From the NCBI RefSeq assembly GCF_014648395.1, contig NZ_BMRA01000001.1, positions 562,521-626,520 of the forward strand: 64,000 nucleotides of DNA. The letters run 5' to 3'. The position numbers were made by a program, and so were the translations under genes. Within the stretch, counting starts at the first letter, position 1; every line of letters starts with the position of its first letter. Below, piece by piece: positions 32,001-40,912 of the stretch. The stretch is from Micromonospora fulviviridis (lineage in GTDB: Bacteria > Actinomycetota > Actinomycetes > Mycobacteriales > Micromonosporaceae). Under the pieces are notes generated by a model that had not been told where the DNA came from, did no database searches, and saw only the letters and a program-made list of their open reading frames with translations.

Positions 32001-32660
32001 GTGAGCGAGCGCGTGCAGAACCGGTCGGCGGGCCAGAGCCCGGGCACCAAGGCGGAGCGGCGGCTGGCCGCCCAGCTGGCGGCGAAGAAGGCCGCCGAGG
32101 CGAAGCGCCGCCGGCAGTCGATTCTGGGCGCCTTCGTCGGTGTGCTCGCCGTGGCCGGCCTGGTCGCCGGCATCGTCTGGAAGAACAGCGGCGACGACGA
32201 CAAGCCGGCGAACACCGCCGCGTCGGCCAGCGCCGCCCCCTCGGCCGAACCCACCGCGCCGCCGGCGCAGCAGTTCCCGGCCGACATCGACCCGGCGCTG
32301 AAGACCAAGCCGGCCGTCGAGGCGGGCAAGGGTGAGCTGACGAAGCTGACCGTGACCACGCTGGTCAAGGGCAAGGGCGCGGCGGTCAAGGCCGGCCAGC
32401 AGATCACCACGAACTACGTGGGCGTGTTCTACAAGGACGGCAAGGAGTTCGACGCGTCCTGGAACAACGGCCAGCCGGCCACCTTCCCGATCGGCGTCGG
32501 CCAGGTCATCCCGGGCTGGGACCAGGGCCTCGTGGGCGTGCCGGTGGGCAGCCGGGTGCAGCTGGACATTCCGGCCGAGCTGGCGTACGGCAACGACGCG
32601 TCGGGCGGGCGTCCGGCCGGGCCGCTGCGCTTCGTCGTCGACGTGCTCGCCGCGCAGTAG
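32001..32660 (+). CDS. Membrane-anchored FKBP-type peptidyl-prolyl isomerase
   Basis: A 219-residue protein. A basic cytoplasmic N-terminus (KAERRLAAQLAAKKAAEAKRRR) leads to one transmembrane helix (about residues 40-60), an Ala/Pro/Ser linker, and an FKBP domain (about 110-219) with TTNYVGVFYKDGKEFDASW, PIGVGQVIPGWDQGL and AYG. It catalyses proline isomerisation in exported proteins at the outer face of the membrane. GTG 32001 has GGGAG upstream. Confidence 0.9.
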   Translation: MSERVQNRSAGQSPGTKAERRLAAQLAAKKAAEAKRRRQSILGAFVGVLAVAGLVAGIVWKNSGDDDKPANTAASASAAPSAEPTAPPAQQFPADIDPALKTKPAVEAGKGELTKLTVTTLVKGKGAAVKAGQQITTNYVGVFYKDGKEFDASWNNGQPATFPIGVGQVIPGWDQGLVGVPVGSRVQLDIPAELAYGNDASGGRPAGPLRFVVDVLAAQ

Positions 32661-32703
32661 CTCACAGCAGGCTTCCGCACGGTCACCCAGCGGCAGTAGG
32701 TTC

Positions 32704-33657
32704 ATGGTCACCGTGGGCGGTACACCCGCCCGCGGCGACCTGCCCACCGACGCGGAGGTGCACGTGGCGGCGCTGGACGACACCGGGCTGGCCCGGCTGA
32801 TGTGGACGCACTTCGAGCCGGTCCACGCGGTGACCTACTTCCACCCCCGGGCCCGGGCCGCGTACGAGGCGGTCGGGCTGCGCGGCTACTGGCGGGGCTA
32901 CTTCGCCGGCCGGGCCGCCCCGCTCGGGCCGGTCGGCGCGCCCAGCGTGGTGGCCGCCTTCTTCAGCTTCGCGCCGGCCATGGTGGCCCGGGCGCTGCCC
33001 TCGGTGTGGCGGCTGGCCACCCCTGAGGAGGCGCTGCGCGCCCGGCTCACCGGCGCCGTGCAGGCGCTCGCCGAGTTCACCTACGAGCTGCCCGAGTCGC
33101 ACCTCGTCGAGGCGGCCGACCTGCTGGAGGAGGCGGCCGGGCGGGTGGAGCCGGCCGGGCGGGTGCTCGGCGCGGTCAACGCCGCCCTGCCCCGCGGCGA
33201 GTACCCGCTGGCCCGGATGTGGCAGGCCGCCACCACGCTGCGCGAGCACCGGGGCGACGGGCACGTGGGCGCGCTGGTCACCACCGGCCTCGCGCCGGTG
33301 GAGGTGGTGGCCTGGCGGTGCCGGGTCGACCAGTCCCGCGAGTTCCACCAGGCGGCCCGCGGCTGGACCGACGAGGAGTGGGCCACGGCCGAGGAGCGGC
33401 TGGTCGAGCAGGGCTGGCTGACCGCCGACCGGGCGCCGACCGAGCACGGCACCGCGACCTTCCGGGCCGTCGAGGAGGCCACCGACCGGGCCGCGCTCGG
33501 CCCGTGGCGGGCGCTGGGCGCTGAGCGGACGGCCCGGCTGCGCGAGCTGCTCGAACCGATCGCCAACCGGTGCCGCACGATCATCCCGCCGAAGGCCCCG
33601 ATCGGCCTGCCGGCGCAGCGCGGCAGCGCCACGGACGCGGCGGCCCCGACCCGCTGA
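32704..33657 (+). CDS. SCO6745-family protein
   Basis: A 317-residue soluble protein of the actinobacterial SCO6745 family, recognised from LMWTHFEPVHAVTYFHPRARAAYEAVGLRGYW (split here at several conserved points) and the C-terminal winged-helix-like part (WTDEEWATAEERLVEQGWL). Function is unknown; a MarR-like DNA-binding role has been suggested for the fold. ATG 32704 has TAGGTT only one base upstream, so GTG 32713 may be the true leaderless start. Confidence 0.75.
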   Translation: MVTVGGTPARGDLPTDAEVHVAALDDTGLARLMWTHFEPVHAVTYFHPRARAAYEAVGLRGYWRGYFAGRAAPLGPVGAPSVVAAFFSFAPAMVARALPSVWRLATPEEALRARLTGAVQALAEFTYELPESHLVEAADLLEEAAGRVEPAGRVLGAVNAALPRGEYPLARMWQAATTLREHRGDGHVGALVTTGLAPVEVVAWRCRVDQSREFHQAARGWTDEEWATAEERLVEQGWLTADRAPTEHGTATFRAVEEATDRAALGPWRALGAERTARLRELLEPIANRCRTIIPPKAPIGLPAQRGSATDAAAPTR

Positions 33658-33678
33658 GCGGCGCGTAGCCTTCCGGGC

Positions 33679-33939
33679 ATGTGGATCGTGGAACTTGCGT
33701 TCACCGAGGCGCCGGAGCGGCTCGCCGCCCGCCCCGCCCACCGCGCGCTCCTCACCGAGCTGCACGGGAAGGGCGTGCTCCGGATGGCCGGTCCGCTGGC
33801 CGACGACTCCGGCGCCGTGCTCGTCTTCGACGTGCCGGACCGGTCGGAGCTGGACCGCCTGCTCGCGGCCGACCCGTACTTCACCACGCCCGGCGTGGAG
33901 GTCACCCGGATCCGGGAGTGGGCGCCGTTCCTGACCTGA
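33679..33939 (+). CDS. YciI-like protein
   Basis: An 86-residue protein of the YCII fold (ferredoxin-like), with RPAHRALLTELHGKGVL, MAGPLADDSGAV and DPYFTTPGVEV. The active-site-like His is in PAHR and the Asp in the ADDSG turn. Family members are putative dehydratases or hydrolases of chlorinated aromatics, mostly untested. ATG 33679 follows TAGCCT by 7 bases. Confidence 0.82.
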   Translation: MWIVELAFTEAPERLAARPAHRALLTELHGKGVLRMAGPLADDSGAVLVFDVPDRSELDRLLAADPYFTTPGVEVTRIREWAPFLT

Positions 33940-33970
33940 CCGCGGCGGCACCTTCCGGCAGGATGGGTAC

Positions 33971-34630
33971 GTGGTAGACGCGGTGCTCTTCGACCTGGAC
34001 GGCGTGATCGTGGACTCCGAGCCCGTCTGGGAGGAGGTCCGGCGGGCGTACGTGGCGGAGCACGGGGGCACGTGGCAGCCGGACACCCAGCGCCGGCTCA
34101 TGGGGATGAGCACCGGCGAGTGGGCCGCCTACCTGAGCGGCGAGCTGGGCGTCGACCGGAGCGCCGAGCAGGTCGCCACCGAGGTGGTGGCCGAGATGAC
34201 CCGGCGGTACGCGCAGCGCGTACCCCTGATCGACGACGCGGTCGCGGTGGTGCGCCGCACGGCCGCGCGGTGGCCGTTGGGGCTGGCCAGTTCCTCCCCC
34301 ACCCGGCTGATCGCGGCGGCGCTGGACGCGACGGGGCTGGTCGAGGCGTTCGGCGCGACCCTGTCGACGGAGGAGACCGCCCGGGGCAAGCCGGCGCCGG
34401 ACGTCTGGCTGGCGGTGGCCGCGCGCCTCGGCGTCGACCCGGCCCGGTGCGTGGCGGTGGAGGACTCCTCGAACGGGGTCCGCTCGGCGGCCGCCGCCGG
34501 TTGCCGCGTGGTGGCCGTGCCGCACGGCTCCTACCCCCTGGACCCGGACGCGGAGAAGCTGGCGGCGGTGGTGCTGCCCTCGATCGACGCGCTCACCCCC
34601 GAGGTGGTGGAACGCGCGGCTTGCACCTGA
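33971..34630 (+). CDS. HAD hydrolase, beta-phosphoglucomutase-like
   Basis: A 219-residue HAD protein of the beta-phosphoglucomutase/phosphatase subgroup: motif I LFDLDGVIVDSEP, motif II ASSSP, motif III KPAPDVW with Lys, and motif IV VEDSSNGV. The helical cap lies between residues 15 and 85. It could be a sugar-phosphate phosphatase or a mutase; the sequence alone does not settle it. GTG 33971 is the start. Its 3' end overlaps the promoter of the MerR gene. Confidence 0.85.
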   Translation: MVDAVLFDLDGVIVDSEPVWEEVRRAYVAEHGGTWQPDTQRRLMGMSTGEWAAYLSGELGVDRSAEQVATEVVAEMTRRYAQRVPLIDDAVAVVRRTAARWPLGLASSSPTRLIAAALDATGLVEAFGATLSTEETARGKPAPDVWLAVAARLGVDPARCVAVEDSSNGVRSAAAAGCRVVAVPHGSYPLDPDAEKLAAVVLPSIDALTPEVVERAACT

Positions 34631-34651
34631 CGCGACGTCAGGTCATAGCGT
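34621..34651 (+). promoter_or_regulatory. MerR-type promoter with 19-bp spacer and dyad
   Basis: TTGCAC (-35, 34621-34626) and TAGCGT (-10, 34646-34651) are 19 bp apart, the overlong spacer that MerR proteins correct by twisting DNA. Between them lies the perfect dyad ACCTGACG-CGA-CGTCAGGT (34625-34643). It drives the adjacent MerR gene, implying positive autoregulation. Confidence 0.82.
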
Positions 34652-34696
34652 CGCCCACGTCGCCGCAGGGCGCGGTGACGCGAGAGGGAGTGGGAC

Positions 34697-35446
34697 GTGG
34701 CGTCCACCTGGCGGATCGGTGAGCTGTGCCGGCGTACCGGGCTGACGGTCCGGACCCTGCACCACTGGGACCACGTGGGGCTGCTGCGGCCGTCCGCCCG
34801 GACCTCGTCGGGGCATCGGCTCTACGACGAGCGGGACGTGGGCCGGCTGTACCGGATCGTCGCGCTGCGCGAGCTGGGCCTGCCGCTGGAGACCATCGGC
34901 ACGCTGCTGGACGGCGGCGGGGGCGGCGGGCCGGAGCTGGCCGAGCTGCTCGACGAGCACCTGGCCCACGTGGAACGGCAGCTCGCCGCGCTGGGCGGGC
35001 TGCGGGACCGGCTGGCCGCGCTGGTGCCGGCCGTCCGCGCCGCCGGGGGCGCCCCGTCCGTCGACCTGCTCGCGCTGATCGAGGAGGTGACCAGGGTGGA
35101 CGACACCGTGCGGAACTACTTCAGCGAGGAGCAGCTGGCCGCGTTGGCGCAGCGCCGGGAGCGGCTCGGTGAGGACGCGATCCGCGGCGTGGAGGCGGAG
35201 TGGCCGGAGCTGATCGCCCGGGTGCGGGCCGAGATGGACGCCGGGACCGACCCGGCGGACCCGCGGGTGCGGGCCCTGGCGGCGCGCTGGATGGAGCTGC
35301 TGGAGGCGTTCCACGGCGGGGACCCGGGGCTGCGCGACTCGCTCTACCGGATGCAGGCGGAGAACAGCGCGGAGATCGCCCAGCAGTACGGCGGCCCCAC
35401 GCCCGAGCTGATCGACTACGTGAAGCGCGCGGCGGCCGCCGGCTGA
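34697..35446 (+). CDS. MerR-family activator with TipAS-like domain
   Basis: A 249-residue regulator. Residues 1-70 are the MerR winged helix (RIGELCRRTGLTVRTLHHWDHVGLL), followed by the long coiled coil and a TipAS-like antibiotic-recognition domain (YFSEEQLAALAQRRERLGE, ending LYRMQAENSAEIAQQYGGP). TipA activates its own promoter on binding thiopeptides. GTG 34697 has GAGAGGGAG upstream. The TTGCAC-N19-TAGCGT promoter with dyad supports autoregulation. It ends directly at a 20-bp hairpin. Confidence 0.92.
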   Translation: MASTWRIGELCRRTGLTVRTLHHWDHVGLLRPSARTSSGHRLYDERDVGRLYRIVALRELGLPLETIGTLLDGGGGGGPELAELLDEHLAHVERQLAALGGLRDRLAALVPAVRAAGGAPSVDLLALIEEVTRVDDTVRNYFSEEQLAALAQRRERLGEDAIRGVEAEWPELIARVRAEMDAGTDPADPRVRALAARWMELLEAFHGGDPGLRDSLYRMQAENSAEIAQQYGGPTPELIDYVKRAAAAG

Positions 35447-35497
35447 GTGGAACGCCATGGGTGTCACCGCCGTCCGTTGACACCCATGGCGTTCCAC
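35447..35497 (+). terminator. Perfect 20-bp hairpin after the MerR gene
   Basis: 35447-35466 pairs exactly with 35478-35497 around an 11-base loop; it begins at the base after the stop codon. No U-tract. Confidence 0.82.
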
Positions 35498-35612
35498 CGA
35501 AGGGCCCGATGTCCGCCCGCCGCCCGGTTGTACGGTTTCCAGGGCGCGCCCGATCGGAATGATCGCGGGGCGGCCGGGTAGCGCAGCCGGCAGGACGGCG
35601 GAGGGGACGGCC

Positions 35613-36626
35613 ATGAGGGCGATCGTGTACGAGACCAACGGGGACGCCTCGGTGCTCCAGCTCGTGGACCGGCCGGTGCCGGAGCCGGGCCGGGGCGAGG
35701 TGCTGGTGCGGATGGCGGTGGCCGGGGTGAACCCGACCGACTGGAAGGCCCGCCGCGCCTGGCCGCTGCCGCAGGGCTGGCAGATCCCCGGGCAGGACGG
35801 CGCCGGGGTGATCGAGGCGGTCGGCGAGGGTGTCGACCAGATCCTCATCGGCGAGCGGGTGTGGCTCTGGGAGGCGGCCTGGCAGCGGCCGTGGGGCACG
35901 GCCAGCGAGTACACGGTGGTCCCGGTCCGGCACGCGGTGAGCCTCGGCTCGGCGTCGTTCGACCTGGGCGCGGCGCTGGGCATCCCGTTCATGACGGCGC
36001 ACCGCTGCCTGACCGCCGGCGAGTTCATGCCGGACAAGCTGCACGCCGGCGCGTTGAGCGACCACGTGGTGCTGGTGCAGGGCGGGGCGGGCGCGGTCGG
36101 CAACGCGGCCATCCAGTTGGCCCGCTGGGCCGACGCGTGCGTGATCGCCACGGTGAGCAGCCCGGAGAAGGCGCAGCTCGCGGCGGCGGCCGGGGCCAGC
36201 TTCGTGGTCAACTACCGCGAGCAGGACGTGGTCGAGGAGGTCCGCAAGATCGCGCCCGACGGGGTGCACACGATCGTCGAGGTCTCCGCCGCCCGCAATG
36301 CCGCCGCCGACGTGCAGTTGCTGCGTACCGGGGGTGCGGTCTGCGTCTACGCGGACGACGGCGGCGAGCAGGTGACCCTGCCGATCCGGGCGCTCATGAT
36401 GCCGAACGCCCGCTGGCAGTTCGTGCTGATCTACACGGCGCCGAAGGCGGCCAAGGCGCAGGCGGTGACGGATATCGCGGCGGCGGTGGCCCAGGGCGCG
36501 GTGCGGGTGGGCGTGGAGGCCGGGCTGCCGCTGCACCACCACTCGCTGAAGGCGGCCCGGGCGGCGCACGAGGCGGTGGAGAACTCGGTGGTCGGCAAGG
36601 TGCTCATCACGACCAGCGAGACCTGA
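35613..36626 (+). CDS. Quinone oxidoreductase-like MDR protein
   Basis: A 337-residue medium-chain dehydrogenase/reductase of the zeta-crystallin/quinone reductase type: N-terminal GroES-like domain (MRAIVYETNGDASVLQL, GVNPTDWKARR, GQDGAGVIEAVGEGV), then a Rossmann domain with the NADPH motif VQGGAGAVGNAAIQLA. No Cys/His set for catalytic or structural zinc is seen, fitting NADPH-dependent reduction of quinones. ATG 35613 has GGAGGGG 8 bases upstream. Confidence 0.85.
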   Translation: MRAIVYETNGDASVLQLVDRPVPEPGRGEVLVRMAVAGVNPTDWKARRAWPLPQGWQIPGQDGAGVIEAVGEGVDQILIGERVWLWEAAWQRPWGTASEYTVVPVRHAVSLGSASFDLGAALGIPFMTAHRCLTAGEFMPDKLHAGALSDHVVLVQGGAGAVGNAAIQLARWADACVIATVSSPEKAQLAAAAGASFVVNYREQDVVEEVRKIAPDGVHTIVEVSAARNAAADVQLLRTGGAVCVYADDGGEQVTLPIRALMMPNARWQFVLIYTAPKAAKAQAVTDIAAAVAQGAVRVGVEAGLPLHHHSLKAARAAHEAVENSVVGKVLITTSET

Positions 36627-36711
36627 GAACGCGAAACCTATTTCGCCATCATCGGGACAGAGACGAACAAGTTTCGCGAGAATGACATTGCGGGTCGCCC
36701 CCGCATTGGAC

Positions 36712-36748
36712 GGGCGGCCCCGGCGCGGTGCGAACGCCGGGGCCGCCC
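36712..36748. terminator. Perfect 14-bp bidirectional hairpin
   Basis: GGGCGGCCCCGGCG at 36712-36725 pairs with 36735-36748 (9-base loop) between the convergent oxidoreductase and acyl-CoA ligase genes. Confidence 0.75.
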
Positions 36749-36812
36749 TCTGGGGAGGAATGTTCGAGAGGAACACGTCCTACCCGTGCTGGCGACGCTA
36801 CGCCGGAAAGTG

Positions 36813-38462
36813 TTACGGCGCGGTCAGTTCTCGTACGTCCAGGCCACCGTCGGCGTACCGGGAACGCACCACCTTCTTGTCGAACTTGCCGACGCTGGTC
36901 TTCGGGACCGCGTCGATGAACGCCCAGCGCTCCGGCAGCTGCCAGCGCGCCACCGACTTCGCCAGGAAGTCCCGCAGCTCCTCGGCGGTGACCGAGGCGC
37001 CCTCTCGGACGACCACGGTCGCGAGGGGCCGCTCGTCCCAGCGCTCGTCGGGCACGCCCACCACGCACGCCTCCAGCACCGCGGGGTGTGCCATCAGGGC
37101 GTTCTCCAGCTCGACCGAGGAAATCCACTCCCCGCCCGACTTGATCACGTCCTTGGCCCGGTCGGTGAGGGTGATGTAGCCGTCCGGCGAGAGCGTGCCG
37201 ACGTCCCCGGTGCGCAGCCACCCGTCACGGAACTTCTCCTCGTCCGGGATGTCGTCGCCGACGTACCGGGCGGTCACCCACGGCCCGCGGACCTCCAGCT
37301 CACCCACGGACGTCCCGTCGGCGGGCAGCGCCTCGCCCAGCGGGCCGACGATCCGCGCGGCGACACCGGCCGGCACCCGGCCCTGGGTGTAGCGGTAGCG
37401 CCAGGCCGTCTCGCCGGTCGCGCCGGCCGGCGGCCGGGAGACCGAGCCCAGCGGGGACATCTCGGTCATGCCCCAGGCGTGGATGACCTCGATCCCGTGC
37501 CGCTCCTGGAAGGCGTGCATGAGCGCCGGCGGGCAGGCCGAGCCACCGACGATCACCTCCTTGAGCGAGGAGGTGTCCACGTCGTGGCTGTCCAGGTAGG
37601 CCAGCAGGTCGGTCCAGATGGTCGGCACCGCGCCGGCCAGGGTGGGGCGCTCGGCGGCGATCATCGCGGCGATCGGCTCGGCCTGGAGGAACCGGTCCGG
37701 CATGATCAGCGACGCGCCGGAGAGGAACGCGGCGTAGGGCAGACCCCAGGACATCGCGTGGAACATCGGGACGATGGCCAGCTCCCGGTCCTGCGGGCCG
37801 AGGCCGAAGCCCTCCGGCATGCAGACCTGGAGCGAGTGCAGGTAGATCGAACGGTGCGAGTAGGCGACACCCTTGGGGTTTCCGGTGGTCCCGGAGGTGT
37901 AGCAGAGCGCGGCGGCGTCGCGCTCGTCCACCTCGGGCCAGTCGTAGACCTCCGGCCGGCCGGCCAGCAGGGCGTCCCAGTGGTGTACGGCGATCCGGTC
38001 GCCGGCCGCGGCCAGCAGCGGAGCCGGGTCGCCGCCGCCGACCACCACGACGTGCCGCACCGTGGTCAGCTCGCCGATCACCCGGGCCAGCAGCGGGATC
38101 AGGGTGGTGTCGACCAGCACCACCCGGTCCTCGGCGTGGTTGGCGATGTAGGCGACCTGGTCCGGGAAGAGCCGGAGGTTGAGGGTGTGCAGCACCGCGC
38201 CCATGCTCGGCACGGCGAAGTAGGCCACCAGATGCTCGTTGTTGTTCCACATGAAGGTGGCGACCCGCTCGTCGCCGGTGACCCCGCACTCGTCGCGCAG
38301 CGCGTGGGCCAGTTGGGCGGCGGCTCGCCCGACCTCGGCGTACGTCATCCGGCGGGGCTCGGCGCCGGTCCATGTGACGACCTCGGCCGTGCCGTGCACG
38401 GTGGAGCCGTGTTCGAGGATCCGGGCGACCTGGAGGGGGGCGTCCATCATCGTGCTACGCAT
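36813..38462 (-). CDS. Long-chain fatty acid-CoA ligase (FadD-like)
   Basis: A 549-residue ANL-family adenylate-forming enzyme that activates a fatty acid as acyl-AMP and then acyl-CoA. P-loop motif YTSGTTGNPKG, MFHAMSWG, WGMTEMSPLG (A5), GWLRTGDVG (A7) and the C-terminal catalytic Lys in PKTSVGKFDKK are all present. Chain length is not predictable. ATG 38462 follows TACGTT by 7 bases; the longer upstream frame runs into the divergent NUDIX gene and is rejected. Confidence 0.9.
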   Translation of the reverse strand: MRSTMMDAPLQVARILEHGSTVHGTAEVVTWTGAEPRRMTYAEVGRAAAQLAHALRDECGVTGDERVATFMWNNNEHLVAYFAVPSMGAVLHTLNLRLFPDQVAYIANHAEDRVVLVDTTLIPLLARVIGELTTVRHVVVVGGGDPAPLLAAAGDRIAVHHWDALLAGRPEVYDWPEVDERDAAALCYTSGTTGNPKGVAYSHRSIYLHSLQVCMPEGFGLGPQDRELAIVPMFHAMSWGLPYAAFLSGASLIMPDRFLQAEPIAAMIAAERPTLAGAVPTIWTDLLAYLDSHDVDTSSLKEVIVGGSACPPALMHAFQERHGIEVIHAWGMTEMSPLGSVSRPPAGATGETAWRYRYTQGRVPAGVAARIVGPLGEALPADGTSVGELEVRGPWVTARYVGDDIPDEEKFRDGWLRTGDVGTLSPDGYITLTDRAKDVIKSGGEWISSVELENALMAHPAVLEACVVGVPDERWDERPLATVVVREGASVTAEELRDFLAKSVARWQLPERWAFIDAVPKTSVGKFDKKVVRSRYADGGLDVRELTAP

Positions 38463-38546
38463 GGGTAACAACGTAGTGTCGCCGGTCACACGAGCGGAAC
38501 CCCCGGAACGGCGGACCCGACCGGGGAAGGTGCGTAGATTGTCCGG

Positions 38547-39038
38547 GTGAGCATCTCGTGGGCCGACTCGTACGTGGGGCAGCTCAGGGCCCTGGCCGGT
38601 GACCGCACCCTCATGTTCGTCGGCGCACGCGCCGTGGTCCGGGACAACGCCGCCCGGGTGCTGCTCATCCAGCGTTCGGACAACGGCCAGTGGGCGCTGC
38701 CGGCCGGCGCCATGGAGCTGGGCGAGTCGATCGCCGACTGCGCCGTCCGGGAGGTCCGCGAGGAGACCGGTCTGCGCGCCCTGCGGGTCAGCGCCTTCGC
38801 CCTCTACACGGGCCCCGACTTCACCAACACCAACATGTACGGCCACACCTACCAGGTCTTCACCACGGCGTTCCGGGTCGAGGAGTGGGACGGCGAGCTG
38901 GCCCGGTTCACCGACGAGACCATCGACGCCGGCTTCTTCCCCCGGGAGGAGCTGCCCGCCCCGCTCTCCGCCAGCGTGGTCGAGACCCTCGCCGACCTGG
39001 ACGTCTTCGAGCAGACCAACCGCCTCATCCTCAAGTGA
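38547..39038 (+). CDS. NUDIX hydrolase
   Basis: A 163-residue NUDIX protein with the box [23 protein letters not shown] (only its first 20 residues need be read to see G-x5-E-x7-REVREE) near residues 54-76. It hydrolyses a nucleoside diphosphate linked to another group; substrate unknown. GTG 38547 follows TAGATT by 6 bases, a good leaderless case. Its stop overlaps the convergent EamA gene by 8 bases. Confidence 0.9.
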   Translation: MSISWADSYVGQLRALAGDRTLMFVGARAVVRDNAARVLLIQRSDNGQWALPAGAMELGESIADCAVREVREETGLRALRVSAFALYTGPDFTNTNMYGHTYQVFTTAFRVEEWDGELARFTDETIDAGFFPREELPAPLSASVVETLADLDVFEQTNRLILK

Positions 39039-39930
39039 CGGCGCCGGCCTCCACGGGCCGCCCGTCGGGGGTCGCCGCGGTGTGGCCGCCCGGCCGGGCG
39101 CCGGACCGTTCCGCGCCGATCCCGGCCACCACCACGAAGGCGATCCCGGCCACGGCGGCGGGCCCGGGCACCTGACCCAGCGCCACCAAGCCGACGACCA
39201 GGGCGATGGCCGGCTCCAGGCTCATGAGCGTGCCGAACGCGGCGGTGGTGAGCCGGCGCAGCGCCAGCAGTTCCAGCACGAACGGCACGACGGGCAGCAG
39301 CACGGCCAGCCCGAGGCCGGCCAGGAGCACCGGCCAGGTCAGGTCGCCGAAGACCGACGGACCGACGACCAGGGTCGCGACCAGGGCGGCCACCGGCATG
39401 GAGACCGCCAGGCCGCGGACCCCGGAGACCTCGTCGCCCACCCGCTGGGTGAGCAGGATGTACGCGGCCCAGCAGGCCCCCGCCCCGAGCGCGTACGCCA
39501 CCCCGACCAGGTCCGCCCCGCCGTGCCAGGGCTCGGTGAGCAGCAGCACCCCGACGGCCGCGAGCGCCGGCCAGAGCTTGGCGCCGCCCCGGCCGCGGGC
39601 CACGGCCACGCCCAGCGGCCCGAGGAACTCCAGCGCGCTGGCCGTACCGAGGGGCAGCCGGGCCACCGCCGCCATGAACAGGATGGTGACGCCGGCCGTC
39701 ACGACGCCCAGCGCCACGCAGGCCCGCAGGGCGGAGCGGGTGAAGGCCGACGGGCGGGGCCGGACCACGACCGCCAGCAGCACCCCGGCCCAGGCCAGGC
39801 GCAGCCAGGCGGCACCCTCCGGGCCGACCCGGTCGAACAGCCCCACCGAGGCGGCCAACCCGAGCTGGACGCAGGTCATCGCGGCGACGGCCATGGCGGT
39901 GCCGGTCCGGGCGGGAGTCGCGGTGGTCAT
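39031..39930 (-). CDS. EamA/DMT-family transporter (RhtA-like)
   Basis: A 299-residue, ten-helix drug/metabolite transporter made of two EamA repeats. The helix-1 start [20 protein letters not shown] and [21 protein letters not shown] resemble the RhtA (threonine/homoserine exporter) group. ATG 39930 is divergent from the LysR gene with an 84-base shared region that includes two direct ACAATCGT repeats, so the LysR protein probably regulates it. Confidence 0.85.
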   Translation of the reverse strand: MTTATPARTGTAMAVAAMTCVQLGLAASVGLFDRVGPEGAAWLRLAWAGVLLAVVVRPRPSAFTRSALRACVALGVVTAGVTILFMAAVARLPLGTASALEFLGPLGVAVARGRGGAKLWPALAAVGVLLLTEPWHGGADLVGVAYALGAGACWAAYILLTQRVGDEVSGVRGLAVSMPVAALVATLVVGPSVFGDLTWPVLLAGLGLAVLLPVVPFVLELLALRRLTTAAFGTLMSLEPAIALVVGLVALGQVPGPAAVAGIAFVVVAGIGAERSGARPGGHTAATPDGRPVEAGAVT

Positions 39931-39992
39931 GCGGACAGTAGAGCCGGTCCGGACCGCTCGCGTCCACGTGCCATTCCTGGACGGACCATTCG

Positions 39993-40010
39993 ACAATCGT
40001 GAACAATCGT
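39993..40010. promoter_or_regulatory. Direct repeats between EamA and LysR genes
   Basis: ACAATCGT occurs at 39993-40000 and again at 40003-40010, 10 bases apart (one helical turn), 5 bases before the LysR start. CCATTC also repeats at about 39971 and 39986. Likely regulator or promoter elements. Confidence 0.5.
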
Positions 40011-40014
40011 CCGC

Positions 40015-40908
40015 GTGGACCTGCGTCGCCTCCGCCTGCTGCGCGAACTGGCCCGGCTCGGCTCGATGCGCCTGGTCGCCGACGAGCTGCACGTCACCAC
40101 CTCGACGGTGTCGCAGCAGCTCGCGGTGCTGGCCCGGGAGGTGGGCGCCGAACTGGTCGAGCCGCACGGCCGCCGGGTCCGGCTCACCCCGGCCGGACGC
40201 CGGCTGGCCGAACACGCCGTGACGATCCTCGCCGCGGTCGACGCGGCCCGCCTCGACCTGGACCCGAGGGCCGAACCGGCCGGCACCGTACGCGTCGCGG
40301 GCTTCGCCACCGCCGTCCGGCGCTCGCTGCTGCCGCTCACCGCCCGGCTCGCGGCGGACCACCCCCGGGTGCGCCTGCGCATCGACGAGCACGAGCCCGC
40401 CGAGGCGTACGCGCTGCTCGCCACCGACGACGTCGACCTCGCGCTGACCTACGACTACAACCTGGCCCCGATCTCCGCCGACCCCGCGCTCGACACCACG
40501 CCGCTGTGGTCGGCGGCCTGGCAGCTCGGGGTGCCGGCCGGCGCGGCGCCCGTCCCGGCGGCGGACGCCCCGGCGGTCTTCGACCGGTTCCGCGACACGG
40601 ACTGGATCGTCAACTCGCGCAACACCGCCGACGAGGTGGTGGTGCGGACCATCGCCTCGATGGCCGGCTTCGAGCCCCGGATCGTGCACCGGGCCGACAG
40701 CCTCGACCTGGTCCAGGACCTCATCGTCGCGGGACTCGGCGTCGGGCTGCTCCCCGGCGACCAGCCCACCGCGCCCGGGGTCCGCCTGCTGCCGCTCACC
40801 GGCCCGCAGGCCCTGCTGCGCGCGTACGCCGTGACCCGCCGCGGGCGGGCGGCCTGGCCGCCGCTGGCGCTCATCCTCGACCTGCTCGCCACCCGCCCGG
40901 AGGGGTAG
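40015..40908 (+). CDS. LysR-family transcriptional regulator
   Basis: A 297-residue LysR-type protein: helix-turn-helix [28 protein letters not shown] at residues 10-37 (read in parts), hinge helix, and a periplasmic-binding-like effector domain from about residue 85 ([18 protein letters not shown]). It is divergent from the EamA exporter, the standard LysR layout, and probably activates it in response to the exported compound. Its stop lies 4 bases from that of the convergent DHA2 gene. Confidence 0.9.
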   Translation: MDLRRLRLLRELARLGSMRLVADELHVTTSTVSQQLAVLAREVGAELVEPHGRRVRLTPAGRRLAEHAVTILAAVDAARLDLDPRAEPAGTVRVAGFATAVRRSLLPLTARLAADHPRVRLRIDEHEPAEAYALLATDDVDLALTYDYNLAPISADPALDTTPLWSAAWQLGVPAGAAPVPAADAPAVFDRFRDTDWIVNSRNTADEVVVRTIASMAGFEPRIVHRADSLDLVQDLIVAGLGVGLLPGDQPTAPGVRLLPLTGPQALLRAYAVTRRGRAAWPPLALILDLLATRPEG

Positions 40909-40912
40909 CCGG

